A stretch of 64,000 bases of DNA from Clostridia bacterium (GCA_017539905.1 JAFYBZ010000022.1:141191-205190), one strand, 5' to 3'; counted from the stretch's first letter, positions 1 to 9,749 are shown. Made by a program: numbers and translations. Notes: generated by a model not told the origin, from the sequence alone.

Positions 1-839
1 TGATGGATGAGGATATTCCTCCATGCATGATTTTAACTTCACAAGGTACAACAATTTATGCTACACGTGATTTGGCAGCATTATTATATAGAATAGATAA
101 CTACAATTTTGATAAGTGCTTATATCTTGTTGCAAGTGAACAAGCATTACACTTTAAACAAGTTTTTGAGACTTTATCTAAAATGGGATATGAAGAATAC
201 GCAAAACGTTGTGAACATATTCCTTTTGGTCTTGTATTAGATGAAGATGGGCAAAAGATGGGTTCTCGTAAAGGTAATGCTACAACACTTGAAGAAATCT
301 TTGGAGAATCAATTGAAAAATCATTAAAGATTATTGAAGAAAAGAATCCAGACTTGGAAGACAAGCAATCAGTTGCAGAAAAAGTTGGTGTTGGTGCAAT
401 TATATTTAATGATTTAGCCAACTCTCGTATCAAAGATGAAATTTTTGACTGGAATCAAATTCTAAATTTCAATGGTGAGACAGGTCCTTATTTACAATAT
501 ACATATGTTAGAACAAGAAGTATCTTAAGAAATGTAGGAGAGATACCAACATCTGCAGATTTTTCTTTACTAAATGATAAAGAAGGATACGAAGTTGTAA
601 GACTAATTGGAAGCTTTGGAGATGTTGTTAAATCAGCTGCTGATAAAAATGAGCCTTCTATGATTTCTAGATACTTGCTTGATTTAGCAAAAGCATTTAG
701 TAGATTTTATAATGAGCATCATATTATTTGTGATGATAAAAATGTACAAGATGCAAGAGTATTACTAACAAAAGTAACTGGCGATGTAATAAAAGAAGGT
801 CTTGCTTTATTAGGCATTAGATGTCCAGAAAAAATGTAG
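1..839 (+). CDS. argS: Arginyl-tRNA synthetase, C-terminal part (cut by window edge)
   Basis: Class I aminoacyl-tRNA synthetase that charges tRNA-Arg with arginine in the cytosol. The reading frame is open at the left edge, so the N-terminus and the HIGH motif are missing; about 278 residues remain. The KMSKS-type signature is seen as DEDGQKMGSRKGN near residue 85 of the fragment. An all-helical anticodon-binding domain follows, and the protein ends in LLGIRCPEKM, a typical ArgRS terminus. The next gene starts 13 nt downstream, so the two are probably co-transcribed. Identity rests on the KMSKS context and the C-terminal DALR-type domain. Confidence 0.93.
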   Translation, partial: MDEDIPPCMILTSQGTTIYATRDLAALLYRIDNYNFDKCLYLVASEQALHFKQVFETLSKMGYEEYAKRCEHIPFGLVLDEDGQKMGSRKGNATTLEEIFGESIEKSLKIIEEKNPDLEDKQSVAEKVGVGAIIFNDLANSRIKDEIFDWNQILNFNGETGPYLQYTYVRTRSILRNVGEIPTSADFSLLNDKEGYEVVRLIGSFGDVVKSAADKNEPSMISRYLLDLAKAFSRFYNEHHIICDDKNVQDARVLLTKVTGDVIKEGLALLGIRCPEKM

Positions 840-851
840 TTGGAGGTCAAT

Positions 852-1850
852 ATGATTGAACCAATCAAAACTATTATTAAAGATGAATTAAGTGAAGAAG
901 ACAAAGAAAAGTATTCTTTATTGGGTAAGGAATTAATAGCCAACAGTCAAGTTGCTGTGTGTATTTTGGCTGGTGGACAAGGTACTCGTCTTGGTCATGA
1001 TGGCCCTAAAGGTACTTTCATAGTTCCTCTTAAAGAGCCAAAATCAATTTTTCAAATACAGGTTGAAACACTTTTAAGAGCATATAAAGAATTTGGTTCG
1101 TATCCTAATTTATATGTAATGACATCAAAAGATAATGATCAGATAACTAAAGAATTTTTCAAATCAAATAATTTCTTTGGCTATCCAAAAGAAAAAATTA
1201 AATTCTTCGTTCAAGGAGAATTACCTTTAACCGATAGAAATAAAAATCCATTAAATGCGATGGCACCTAATGGTAATGGTGGTATATTTAAAGCATTAGA
1301 AGATGAAGGTATCCTTCAAGAAATGAAAGATCAAAATATCAAGTATTTGGTTACTCAAAATGTTGATAATATTCTTGCAAATCCTATTGATGCAATTTCG
1401 ATTGGTATCTTAAAAGAAAATAACGCTGAGATTGGCATTAAATCGATTATTAAAGCTTACCCTGATGAGAGAGTCGGAAACACTGTTTTAAAGGATGGAA
1501 GGCCAACTGTTATCGAATACGTCGATTTCCCAAAAAATCTAGCTGAAGAGCTTGATGAAAATGGCGAATTAAAATATAAAGAAGCACACTTTGGCGTTAA
1601 TTACTTAAGTATCGATTTATTAAATAGAATTGCAGAAGAAAAATTGCCAATTCATGAAGCCTATAAATCAAATGATAAATATGGAGATTTTATTAAATAT
1701 GAAATGTTTATTTTTGATGGTTTCGAAAAAGCAAATAATGGATTAGTTATTAGAGTAAAAAGAGAAGATGAATTTGCTCCAATAAAAAACAAAGAAGGAA
1801 ATGACAGTCCTGAGACAGCAAGTATAATGTATGAAGAAAAGTATAAATAA
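852..1850 (+). CDS. UDP-sugar pyrophosphorylase, eukaryotic UAP/UDPGP type
   Basis: Predicted to transfer UMP from UTP to a sugar 1-phosphate (glucose, GlcNAc or GalNAc), giving a UDP-sugar for envelope synthesis. The nucleotide-binding loop LAGGQGTRLGHDGPKG lies near residue 40 and marks the UDPGP type 1 family rather than the usual bacterial GalU or GlmU. The protein has 332 residues, shorter than eukaryotic UAP1. I chose the ATG at 852 over an upstream TTG at 840 because TTGGAGGT at 840-847 is its ribosome binding site. It follows argS directly and ends at a strong terminator. Sugar specificity cannot be read from sequence. Confidence 0.8.
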   Translation: MIEPIKTIIKDELSEEDKEKYSLLGKELIANSQVAVCILAGGQGTRLGHDGPKGTFIVPLKEPKSIFQIQVETLLRAYKEFGSYPNLYVMTSKDNDQITKEFFKSNNFFGYPKEKIKFFVQGELPLTDRNKNPLNAMAPNGNGGIFKALEDEGILQEMKDQNIKYLVTQNVDNILANPIDAISIGILKENNAEIGIKSIIKAYPDERVGNTVLKDGRPTVIEYVDFPKNLAEELDENGELKYKEAHFGVNYLSIDLLNRIAEEKLPIHEAYKSNDKYGDFIKYEMFIFDGFEKANNGLVIRVKREDEFAPIKNKEGNDSPETASIMYEEKYK

Positions 1851-1855
1851 ATTTA

Positions 1856-1892
1856 AAGCTCGTATGTAATCTACATACGAGCTTATTTTTTA
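1856..1892. terminator. Bidirectional intrinsic terminator
   Basis: A perfect 13-bp stem (1856-1868 with 1872-1884) closes a 3-nt loop and is followed by a T-tract at 1886-1892. It ends the argS/UDPGP unit. The convergent minus-strand gene at 1890-2258 runs into it and probably shares it. Confidence 0.9.
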
Positions 1893-2258
1893 CATTGATA
1901 TTATGAACAATATTATCGTACAGGTACAGGAAAGTACAAGTGACATATAATCAAATGCTTTTGGTGAAATCTTTTTTGTATTAAGAGTAAAGAATCCAAG
2001 TATGCATATCAACACTTGAACAAACAGATAAAATATAAAAGAAAACAGACCATACACACAGAAAATAGATATAAAATTGAATAACGCAATCAGTCCAAAG
2101 AATATGATTGGATGTCTATTAGCATACCGAGGATAAAAACTCTGCTTGTCGCCGAAGCTTTCAAGATATTTGAGCTCAAACTGACATACTTTATCAGCAA
2201 AAATAGTAGACGGAACCATAAACAGAAAGCATATAAGACAGGTTACCCAATCAAACAT
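1890..2258 (-). CDS. Small multi-pass membrane protein, unknown
   Basis: A 122-residue protein with no recognisable family. It has an N-terminal hydrophobic stretch after MFDWVTC and at least three more hydrophobic segments, so it is probably an integral membrane protein with four helices. The start at 2258 is preceded by AAAGGAAGTG; an upstream frame-open start at 2291 lacks a suitable site. It is monocistronic, with its own promoter at 2319-2347 and a terminator shared with the convergent gene. Its base composition is close to that of its neighbours, unlike several other orphan genes in this window. Confidence 0.6.
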   Translation of the reverse strand: MFDWVTCLICFLFMVPSTIFADKVCQFELKYLESFGDKQSFYPRYANRHPIIFFGLIALFNFISIFCVYGLFSFIFYLFVQVLICILGFFTLNTKKISPKAFDYMSLVLSCTCTIILFIISM

Positions 2259-2318
2259 CAGAGCACTTCCTTTCATTAGTTTTGTACACAAAACCAGTCT
2301 AGATTATTTGGTATACAT

Positions 2319-2347
2319 AATATAACACGAATAAAGGTAAAATTCAA
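2319..2347 (-). promoter_or_regulatory. Sigma-A promoter for the 1890-2258 gene
   Basis: On the minus strand TTGAAT and TATATT are separated by exactly 17 bp, about 60 bp upstream of the start codon. Confidence 0.75.
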
Positions 2348-2468
2348 GCATTTTTTTGATTAATAGCATGTTTTAGATACATTACAATTGTGTTAAATAA
2401 ATTGTATTGAAAGCCCAATTATAGTAACATTTTAATGGTATATTTTAACATTGAAAGAGGTAGAAAAT

Positions 2469-3221
2469 ATGAGAAATAAAGTAATTGCTGGAAATTGGAA
2501 AATGAACCATTCTCCAATAGATACACGTAATTTTTTCGAAAGATTTAATGGATTAGTTGCAGATAGCAACAATGAAATAATTCTTTGTGTTCCTTATATT
2601 GACGTAGCTGCTGCCTTGGAAAGCACACATAATACTAATGTCAAAATAGGTACACAAAACTTAAATCATGAGGTTTCAGGAGCCTTAACTGGCGACGTTT
2701 CAGTTAAAATGCTTGAAGATATAGGTATTAAATACTCTATAATCGGCCACTCTGAGAGACGTCAATTCCATCACGAGACAGATGACTTTGTAAATCTTAA
2801 GATTAAAGCTGCTTTTGATCATGATATTATTCCAATTCTTTGTGTAGGCGAAACTCTTTATGAAAGAGAGCTTGGAATTGCCAGGGAGAAGATTATAATT
2901 CAAATTAGAAAAGATTTAGAGGATTTACCGGCAAATTATGCTAGACAAATTATAATTGCTTACGAGCCAATTTGGGCAATAGGTACAGGTAAAACTGCTT
3001 CTAAAGAAGATGCCAATGAGGCTTGTAAACTAATTAGAGATGAAATTAAAAAGATGTACGGAACAGAAATAGCAGATGAAATTAGAATTTTATATGGCGG
3101 AAGTGTTAAACCGACAAATGCTGTTGAATTATTTGATATGCCTGATATCGATGGAGGACTGGTTGGTGGAGCTTCATTAGAGCCTGATTCTTTTGCTAAA
3201 ATTGTAAATTTTGATAAATAA
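2469..3221 (+). CDS. tpiA: Triosephosphate isomerase
   Basis: Interconverts dihydroxyacetone phosphate and glyceraldehyde 3-phosphate in glycolysis. The 250-residue length is normal. All signature parts are present: GNWKMN with the substrate lysine at the N-terminus, IGHSERR with the catalytic histidine near residue 96, the AYEPIWAIGTGKTA loop with the catalytic glutamate, and YGGSVKP near the phosphate site. The ATG at 2469 follows GAAAGAGGTAG; an in-frame TTG at 2451 is rejected because it precedes that site. It opens a cluster that continues with a VWA protein, pgk and, further on, gpmI. Confidence 0.97.
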   Translation: MRNKVIAGNWKMNHSPIDTRNFFERFNGLVADSNNEIILCVPYIDVAAALESTHNTNVKIGTQNLNHEVSGALTGDVSVKMLEDIGIKYSIIGHSERRQFHHETDDFVNLKIKAAFDHDIIPILCVGETLYERELGIAREKIIIQIRKDLEDLPANYARQIIIAYEPIWAIGTGKTASKEDANEACKLIRDEIKKMYGTEIADEIRILYGGSVKPTNAVELFDMPDIDGGLVGGASLEPDSFAKIVNFDK

Positions 3222-3296
3222 AGCAGTGATAATATACAAGAACCAATAATAAATTTAGTAAGTCAAATTAATAATTTAATTATATGGAGGTTATTT

Positions 3297-5093
3297 ATGA
3301 AAAAATCTACAATTATTTTTATTGTTATAGCAGTGGTAATTCTAATCGTTGCTTCTTTATCTCTAGGAGTTTTGTTATTTAATCAAGCTCGAAGTACAAC
3401 TTCAGGTTTGGCTTCCATGTCAAGTTATTCAAGCCTTGATTCAATTTCATCAACAGGAAAGTATGGAATGTATTCTTCTTATTCTCCTTCTAAGTCTAAC
3501 TATATGGGCTTTTCAGTTGGTGGCGCTAAAGATATCGAAAACTTTAGAGAGAATATAAAGAATAAGTATTTCCCAATTTCTACTGACATTACATACAATG
3601 GATTGTTTTATGATTATATGTTTGATACTGGTGTTGATAATTCAAAGAGAACAGGAAATGAAAACATTTTCTTCCCATCATATTCAACAGCTATATCAAA
3701 AGATCCATTCTCAGATAAACAAGAATACTATATGACTGTTGGACTAAACTCAAATATCAAAGAAGAAGATTTTCAAAGAAAGAAGTTAAATCTTTTAGTA
3801 TTATTAGATATTTCAGGTTCAATGGGTTCACCATTCTATAGTTATTACTATGATAATCCATTAGAGTATAACAACAATGGCGAAGAATATAGTAATGAAT
3901 CTAAAATGAAACTTGCTAACAAAGCAGTTTGTACAATTATTGATCAACTAAATCAAGATGATAAGTTTGGTCTTGTTACATTTGATACAAATGCAAGTAC
4001 AGAACAAAAGATAGAGCAAATTTCAAAGTTGAATATTAGTAAACTTAAAGAAAAAATCATGAGAATTAATGACAAAGGCAGCACAAACTTCTCTGCAGGA
4101 TATATCAAAGCTACTTCAGAATTTGCTGATTTCCAATATGATAATAAAGATGAATATGAGAATAGAATAATTATCATAACTGATGCTATGCCAAACTATG
4201 GTGATTTTGATGAAGATAGCCTAATGGGATTAGTTAAAAACAATGCAACATCAGGAATATATACAACTTTTATAGGTGTTGGCGTTGACTTTAATACTAA
4301 GTTAATAGAAACAATTACTGATGTAAAAGGCGCTAACTATTATTCAGTTCATAATAGTAAGGAATTTGCAGAAAGAGTTGATGAAGGATTCGAATACATG
4401 GTTACACCATTAGTATTTGATTTATCTTTAGATGTAAAATCAGATGATTTTAATGTTACTGCTATTTATGGTAGTGATAGTGCAAGTGTTAAAACCGGAA
4501 ATATTATGAAAGTAAACACATTGTTCCCATCTAAGAGTGAAGATGGAGAAGTTAAAGGTGGAGTAATCCTATTAAAGCTTTCTCCAAAGAATGGAAATAA
4601 TGGTAAGATTGATGTTTCAGTTTCTTACGCTGATAGAAATGGTAAAAAGTTTAGTGATACTCAATCAGTTACATTTAAAAATACAAGCGATGACTATTAT
4701 GATAATTCTGGTATTAGGAAAGCTATAGTATTAACTAGATATGCTAATACTTTAAAAGATTGGATACTATACGAAAGAAGCGCTGATAAGAAATTCTTAA
4801 TTCTTCCAGTATCTGGAATCATTGATGGATATGAATTTGATGAAGATTATGTATTAGTAGTTTTAGGACAACATGAAAGAGCTTCTGTAGCATTAAAAGT
4901 AAGTGATGAATATAAAGAAATATTCAAGAAACTAAAAGAATATATTGAAAAAGAAAACGAAGTATTAAACGATGACACTTTTAAACAAGAGTATGATGCA
5001 CTTGATTTATTAATTAATTTTGAACCAAGTGATTCACAAGATGATGATGAAGATGATTATACTAGCATCTTCGATTATGGAATTATGTATTAA
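3297..5093 (+). CDS. Membrane-anchored VWA-domain protein
   Basis: A 598-residue protein with an N-terminal transmembrane anchor (residues about 5-28), a Ser/Tyr-rich linker, a von Willebrand factor A domain (about 165-365) and a C-terminal beta-rich region, as in the chloride-channel-like VWA proteins of Bacillota. The MIDAS DxSxS motif (DISGSMG) is intact at residues 171-177, and a later IITDAMP supplies the usual metal-coordinating aspartate, so metal-dependent binding is likely. It is probably exposed outside the membrane. It lies between tpiA and pgk with its own AGGAGG-type site (TGGAGGTT), so it may be transcribed with glycolytic genes. Its ligand is unknown. Confidence 0.85.
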   Translation: MKKSTIIFIVIAVVILIVASLSLGVLLFNQARSTTSGLASMSSYSSLDSISSTGKYGMYSSYSPSKSNYMGFSVGGAKDIENFRENIKNKYFPISTDITYNGLFYDYMFDTGVDNSKRTGNENIFFPSYSTAISKDPFSDKQEYYMTVGLNSNIKEEDFQRKKLNLLVLLDISGSMGSPFYSYYYDNPLEYNNNGEEYSNESKMKLANKAVCTIIDQLNQDDKFGLVTFDTNASTEQKIEQISKLNISKLKEKIMRINDKGSTNFSAGYIKATSEFADFQYDNKDEYENRIIIITDAMPNYGDFDEDSLMGLVKNNATSGIYTTFIGVGVDFNTKLIETITDVKGANYYSVHNSKEFAERVDEGFEYMVTPLVFDLSLDVKSDDFNVTAIYGSDSASVKTGNIMKVNTLFPSKSEDGEVKGGVILLKLSPKNGNNGKIDVSVSYADRNGKKFSDTQSVTFKNTSDDYYDNSGIRKAIVLTRYANTLKDWILYERSADKKFLILPVSGIIDGYEFDEDYVLVVLGQHERASVALKVSDEYKEIFKKLKEYIEKENEVLNDDTFKQEYDALDLLINFEPSDSQDDDEDDYTSIFDYGIMY

Positions 5094-5112
5094 ATTTTGG
5101 AGGTAATTTAAA

Positions 5113-6300
5113 ATGAAACAAACAGTTGAAGATTTAGATGTAGGTGGAAAAAGAGTATTGGTTAGATGTGACTTTAATGTTCCACAAGATGAAAAAGGAG
5201 CTATTACTGATGATAGAAGAATTAGAGAAGCTCTTAAAACAATTAGATATTTAATGGAGCATGATGCAAGAGTAATCCTTTGTTCACACTTAGGACGTCC
5301 TAAAGGAGAAGTAAATCCTAAATATTCTTTAAAGCCAATTGCAGTTCGTTTATCTGAATTATTAGGCGTAGAAGTTAAGATGGCTGAAGATGTTATAGGA
5401 GAATCTGCTCATAAACTTGCTGAAAACCTAAAAGATAGAGAAGTAATGCTAATTGAAAATGTTAGATATGATGCTCGTGAAGAAAAGAACGATCCAGAGT
5501 TTTCTAAAGAATTAGCATCTCTAGCAGAATTATATGTAAATGATGCATTTGGTACTGCTCATAGAGCTCATAGCTCTACAGCAGGTGTTGCAGATTACTT
5601 ACCTTCAGCTGTTGGTTATTTAATTAAAAAAGAAATTGATATTATGGGTAAAGCATTAGAAAATCCAGAAAGACCATTTGTCGCTATTTTAGGTGGCAAA
5701 AAAGTTTCAGACAAAATATCAGTAATCGAAAACTTAATTGATAAAGTTGATAGTTTAATTATTGGTGGTGGAATGTCTTACACATTCTTTAAAGCACAAG
5801 GAAAAGAAATTGGAAAATCAATTTGTGAAGATGATAAAATTGATTTAGCTAAAGAATTGCTTGCAAAAGCAGAAGAAAAAGGTGTTAGATTAATTCTTCC
5901 AGTTGATAATGTAGTAGTTCAAGAATTTTCAAACGAAGCCCCTTCAATGGTTGTTTCATCAGATGAAATTCCAGAAGATTATCAAGGAGTTGATGTTGGT
6001 CCTAAGACATTAGAATTATATGCGGAAGTATTAAGAGACGCTAAGACAGTTGTATGGAATGGACCTGTTGGAGTATTTGAGTTTGATAATTTTGCTAAGG
6101 GAACAAACAAAGTTGCTGAAATCCTTGCTGGATTAGAAGGCGCTACTACTATTATTGGTGGTGGAGATAGTGCAGCTGCAATTGAAAAAGGTGGATTTGC
6201 AGATAAAATGACTCACATTTCCACTGGTGGTGGTGCTTCTCTTGAATTCTTAGAAGGCAAAGTTTTACCTGGTATAGATTGTATTACAGATAAAGAATAA
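5113..6300 (+). CDS. pgk: Phosphoglycerate kinase
   Basis: Makes ATP from 1,3-bisphosphoglycerate in glycolysis. At 395 residues it is a standard bacterial PGK. The N-terminal [15 protein letters not shown] with substrate-binding residues, GGKKVSDKI for nucleotide binding, WNGPVGVFE and the glycine-rich IGGGDSAAA near the C-terminus are all visible. The start follows TTGGAGGTAATTTAAA, 19 bp after the VWA gene, which supports one operon with tpiA. No gapA or eno is present in this window. Confidence 0.98.
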   Translation: MKQTVEDLDVGGKRVLVRCDFNVPQDEKGAITDDRRIREALKTIRYLMEHDARVILCSHLGRPKGEVNPKYSLKPIAVRLSELLGVEVKMAEDVIGESAHKLAENLKDREVMLIENVRYDAREEKNDPEFSKELASLAELYVNDAFGTAHRAHSSTAGVADYLPSAVGYLIKKEIDIMGKALENPERPFVAILGGKKVSDKISVIENLIDKVDSLIIGGGMSYTFFKAQGKEIGKSICEDDKIDLAKELLAKAEEKGVRLILPVDNVVVQEFSNEAPSMVVSSDEIPEDYQGVDVGPKTLELYAEVLRDAKTVVWNGPVGVFEFDNFAKGTNKVAEILAGLEGATTIIGGGDSAAAIEKGGFADKMTHISTGGGASLEFLEGKVLPGIDCITDKE

Positions 6301-6348
6301 TTATTCTAGCGATTAATTGTCGTTGATACGAAGTACGAAAGAAAAGAG

Positions 6349-8832
6349 GTGAGTCTACTGAATATTGAAACATTTCTTGATTATAACGAAGTTATAAAAG
6401 TTGTATTTGAAATTGTAGAAGGCAAAACTAATTATCATTACGAATGTAATTCAAATAATGAAAAATTAAAAAATAATATTCTACAAAATCTTCAAAAGAT
6501 TTCTACAACTCAAGATTTTCCAGATAGTTGTGTTTTATCTATCAATAAAGCCATTTTTATAATAATTAATAAAGAAAATGGAAAAGTTGCAGTATTAAAT
6601 AGACTTACTGCTTTTGAATCTAGATTGCTTTCTCAAAGTAGAACTGATGGAGTACCATATCCTAGGGACTATTTAAAGGGAGCAAGTGTTAAAACAGATT
6701 TACATACACATTTTGCAGGGGCTCTTACACCAGAGTCTCTGCTTAAAGTCGGCTTAAAACACGATATAGATTATCCAATAGATTTATTAGAATCAATCGG
6801 TATTGATGTTTCAAGATACGGAGTAGAACCAGGTGGAAGTGTAAAACTTTCCGAACTTACTCCTAATGACTTAAGAACATTACAAAATAATTTAGCTATT
6901 TCTCCTGTTACACAAGATACTTTTGGAAAGATGGAAGAGATATATGGCCTTAGAAAACCTTTTACTAAAAATATTTCATTACTTCCTGATTTATTAAGGG
7001 AGCTTGCGCAAGATTACAAGAGTCAATGTATTCAATATGTTGAATTATCTTTAGCAGATTTTCTTAAGCCAGAAAAAGCATTGGATTGTTTAAAAATAAT
7101 AGATGAAGTATTACCTCAAATAGAAGCTGAATTTGGCGTGAAAATTAGATTTTTAGCTGCTATACGTAGAAGTGATGTTCCAGAAAAAAGACAAGATAAT
7201 GTTGATAAAATTGTTGCACTTTCACAAAGTAAATATATTGTAGGTTGTGATTTTATGGGTCACGAAACAACACCTACTATTGATTTTGAACAAGAATTAA
7301 GAATGTTAGTTAGACATTGTATGCTAAATGATCCTCATTTTACTATTAGAGTACATGCTGGCGAGAATCCATTATTTAGATCTAATGTTTATGATGCATT
7401 AAAAATTATAGATGATGAATATCAAAAAATATGTGCAGAAAAGAATAAAGAATTGCCTAGACCTTGTGTAAGAATAGGTCATGGTTTGTATGGTGCAGAT
7501 ATTGATAGAGACGGCAAAGGTGAACATGTTCCAGATGGAGCCGTTATAGAATTAATGAAAAAGACAGGTGCTATTATTGAATTCAATATGAGTTCTAACT
7601 TAGCACTAAATAATGTTAATGAATTATCTACAATTCCAATTAAAAGATATAGTGATGCTGGAATTAGAGTTGTATTATGTACTGATGGTCATGGATTATA
7701 TCGTACTACAACTCAACAAGAAATTATTTTAGCTGCAATTGCAGGTTTAATAGCTGAAGATTTTCATAAGATACAAGATACTGAAGAACTAATTATGGAT
7801 GATGCAAAAGACCGCGACAAAGAACATAGCGAGTCTAAAAAACCAGAAGAAATTTTAGAAGCAATTACTTATTCGACTTCTGATAAAAAGCCAAGATTAA
7901 GTTCTAAAGTGAAAGAAAGATATAAAAAAAAAGAAGAAAAAGATTTAAAAACACTTGATTCTAAATATGAAAATTTTGGTGCTACAACTGATGAAGAAGA
8001 AATTGAAAGCGATACTGAAGGAAAGACACCAATACTAATTTGTGGTGGATCAAAAATTTCGTGGCCACATATTCATCCAAGAGATCAAGGTAAAATTGCT
8101 TTAACATTACATGTTCTTGCAAAAGTATTAAATCCTGAAAAAGCATATTTAGTCATTCGTGGAACAAATACTGGTATAGACAAAGAAGTACTAAATGCGG
8201 TAAGAGATAGAAATAGCCATGGTGGACAAAGAATGACTGTATTAGGAACATATACTGAAGAAGCTATTGATGATATAGAATCAGGCATGCCAGAAGATAC
8301 GATTACTCATGCAATGCTTTTAAAATCAGGAAACAAGCCTGCTAAAAAATGGTCAGAATTACCTGACACACAACTAGAATATATTAGAAAAAGAAAAGGT
8401 GTTGTTATTGCTATGGGTGGTGGAATTATCACTGCTGATTTAATTCAAAAAGCATACAACATTGGACTTGATTTACACTTGATGGATGGACCATACGGAG
8501 CATCATCTGATGAAAGTGTTGCTTTGTTTGGTAACGATGTATCATTTACAACAGTTGCAGAATTAGTTGTAAGACTTTATAAGAGCCATCCTGAATTATT
8601 TGCTGAAGGAATTTCAATTGAAAATTTAATGACATATATTGAACAATCTCAAGAGGAAATAATTCAAAGTAAATTCTTAAATGTTGTCTCTAACTTTGGT
8701 CTTGGTGCATTAGCAAATATTGATAAACTAGTTTCTGATAGACAAAGACGTTTAGGAATTAGCAAGATTAGACGTGCTATTAGAGAGCAAGAGAGAGCAC
8801 TTCAGTATAATAAGGAGGTGCCTGGAAGATGA
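6349..8832 (+). CDS. Adenosine deaminase-like / SLOG-like Rossmannoid fusion protein
   Basis: An 827-residue, apparently three-part protein. Residues 1-115 are an unassigned domain. Residues 116-480 look like an adenosine/AMP deaminase TIM barrel: HTH at 119-121, HAGE from 336, IGHG with His378, and TDGH with Asp446. These are the expected zinc ligands and catalytic residues, but the usual TDD is TDG, so the substrate may differ. A charged linker (about 485-555) leads to residues 560-765, which resemble a DprA/LOG/SLOG Rossmannoid fold: ILICGGSK, RGTNTGIDKEV near 604 and AMGGG near 690. The GTG at 6349 overlaps AAGAGGTGA, so translation could instead begin at CTG 6358. Gene order pgk-this-gpmI. 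The SLOG assignment is by eye. Confidence 0.72.
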   Translation: MSLLNIETFLDYNEVIKVVFEIVEGKTNYHYECNSNNEKLKNNILQNLQKISTTQDFPDSCVLSINKAIFIIINKENGKVAVLNRLTAFESRLLSQSRTDGVPYPRDYLKGASVKTDLHTHFAGALTPESLLKVGLKHDIDYPIDLLESIGIDVSRYGVEPGGSVKLSELTPNDLRTLQNNLAISPVTQDTFGKMEEIYGLRKPFTKNISLLPDLLRELAQDYKSQCIQYVELSLADFLKPEKALDCLKIIDEVLPQIEAEFGVKIRFLAAIRRSDVPEKRQDNVDKIVALSQSKYIVGCDFMGHETTPTIDFEQELRMLVRHCMLNDPHFTIRVHAGENPLFRSNVYDALKIIDDEYQKICAEKNKELPRPCVRIGHGLYGADIDRDGKGEHVPDGAVIELMKKTGAIIEFNMSSNLALNNVNELSTIPIKRYSDAGIRVVLCTDGHGLYRTTTQQEIILAAIAGLIAEDFHKIQDTEELIMDDAKDRDKEHSESKKPEEILEAITYSTSDKKPRLSSKVKERYKKKEEKDLKTLDSKYENFGATTDEEEIESDTEGKTPILICGGSKISWPHIHPRDQGKIALTLHVLAKVLNPEKAYLVIRGTNTGIDKEVLNAVRDRNSHGGQRMTVLGTYTEEAIDDIESGMPEDTITHAMLLKSGNKPAKKWSELPDTQLEYIRKRKGVVIAMGGGIITADLIQKAYNIGLDLHLMDGPYGASSDESVALFGNDVSFTTVAELVVRLYKSHPELFAEGISIENLMTYIEQSQEEIIQSKFLNVVSNFGLGALANIDKLVSDRQRRLGISKIRRAIREQERALQYNKEVPGR

Positions 8833-9278
8833 CAGCGGATTATAAACAATCACTTACAGAAGTTGATACAATTCTTCAATTCATGAATGAAGATTTAACT
8901 AAAAAACTTCCTGTTCAACTAATTGAGTTTATTAAAGACAATAAAGATAACTATTATGTTCCAAAAATTGATTCTAGTATTCCTATTGATGAACAACGTT
9001 TAAAACCAGACACAATGGTTTTACTTTCATTACTATATAGAAATTATTGGTGTGATGAAAATAAGAGATACGAATTTAGATTACAAGAGAACATGATTAG
9101 TACATATGAAGGCAATTTTGTTCCATTTAGGAATATGAAAGAATTCACAGATAGTCTTAATGTAAAACCAATATACAAAGTTGAAGAGACACAATTAGTT
9201 AAAAAAGAAGATATCAATTGGTTTCAAAAATTATTAAATAAATTTAAAAGTTTTTTTTCAAATGATCATAGGAGGTAA
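8829..9278 (+). CDS. Unknown protein coupled to the deaminase fusion
   Basis: A 149-residue protein that I do not recognise. Its ATG overlaps the stop of the fusion gene (ATGA), with AAGGAGGTG just upstream, so the two are translationally coupled and probably act together. The N-terminal two thirds look soluble and mixed alpha/beta; the last 20 residues form a basic, amphipathic helix-like tail (WFQKLLNKFKSFF). It could be a regulatory or membrane-associating partner. Function unknown. Confidence 0.7.
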   Translation: MTADYKQSLTEVDTILQFMNEDLTKKLPVQLIEFIKDNKDNYYVPKIDSSIPIDEQRLKPDTMVLLSLLYRNYWCDENKRYEFRLQENMISTYEGNFVPFRNMKEFTDSLNVKPIYKVEETQLVKKEDINWFQKLLNKFKSFFSNDHRR

Positions 9279-9282
9279 TTAA

Positions 9283-9732
9283 ATGGATAGCGAAATTCAA
9301 GAATTTCAAAATGATATCATGGCAAAATATGGAATTAAATCTTTGGAAGATGCAGCAGTTATTTGCAGAGAAAAAGGAATCGATGTAGTTGGCATAGTTA
9401 AAGATGTTAAAGAAGATGCTTCTAATGACTGTATTATGGCCTTTACATTAGGTACAGCTATTGCAATTAGGAAAGATACCAAACTTGCTTCTTATGTTGC
9501 AATTGATATCGGAGAAGGTATTCAAACTTATCTAGGTAATGCATTTGGAGAACCAAAATCTGGCATTGACTTAGGCTTTGAAATTTGTAACTTACTAAAA
9601 GACAAGGAGCATGATGATACAACACTTGTTAGAAATTACAGCGAATGTATTCCTTTCTTGCAACTAAACAACGATGAGATCTATAAAATTACATCAGAAA
9701 TATGTTTTCGCATTGAGGCCTTAAATAAATAA
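9283..9732 (+). CDS. Unknown small protein, third gene of the deaminase-fusion unit
   Basis: A 149-residue soluble protein starting 4 nt after the preceding stop, with AGGAGGTAATTA as its ribosome binding site. A central block (IAIRKDTKLASYVAIDIGEGIQ, split here as IAIRKDTKLA then SYVAIDIGEGIQ) alternates strand and helix and has several glycines, suggesting a compact alpha/beta fold, but I cannot name the family. It closes the three-gene unit begun by the fusion gene and is followed by a hairpin at 9750-9780. Confidence 0.7.
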   Translation: MDSEIQEFQNDIMAKYGIKSLEDAAVICREKGIDVVGIVKDVKEDASNDCIMAFTLGTAIAIRKDTKLASYVAIDIGEGIQTYLGNAFGEPKSGIDLGFEICNLLKDKEHDDTTLVRNYSECIPFLQLNNDEIYKITSEICFRIEALNK

Positions 9733-9749
9733 CATTTAAATGCATTAAT

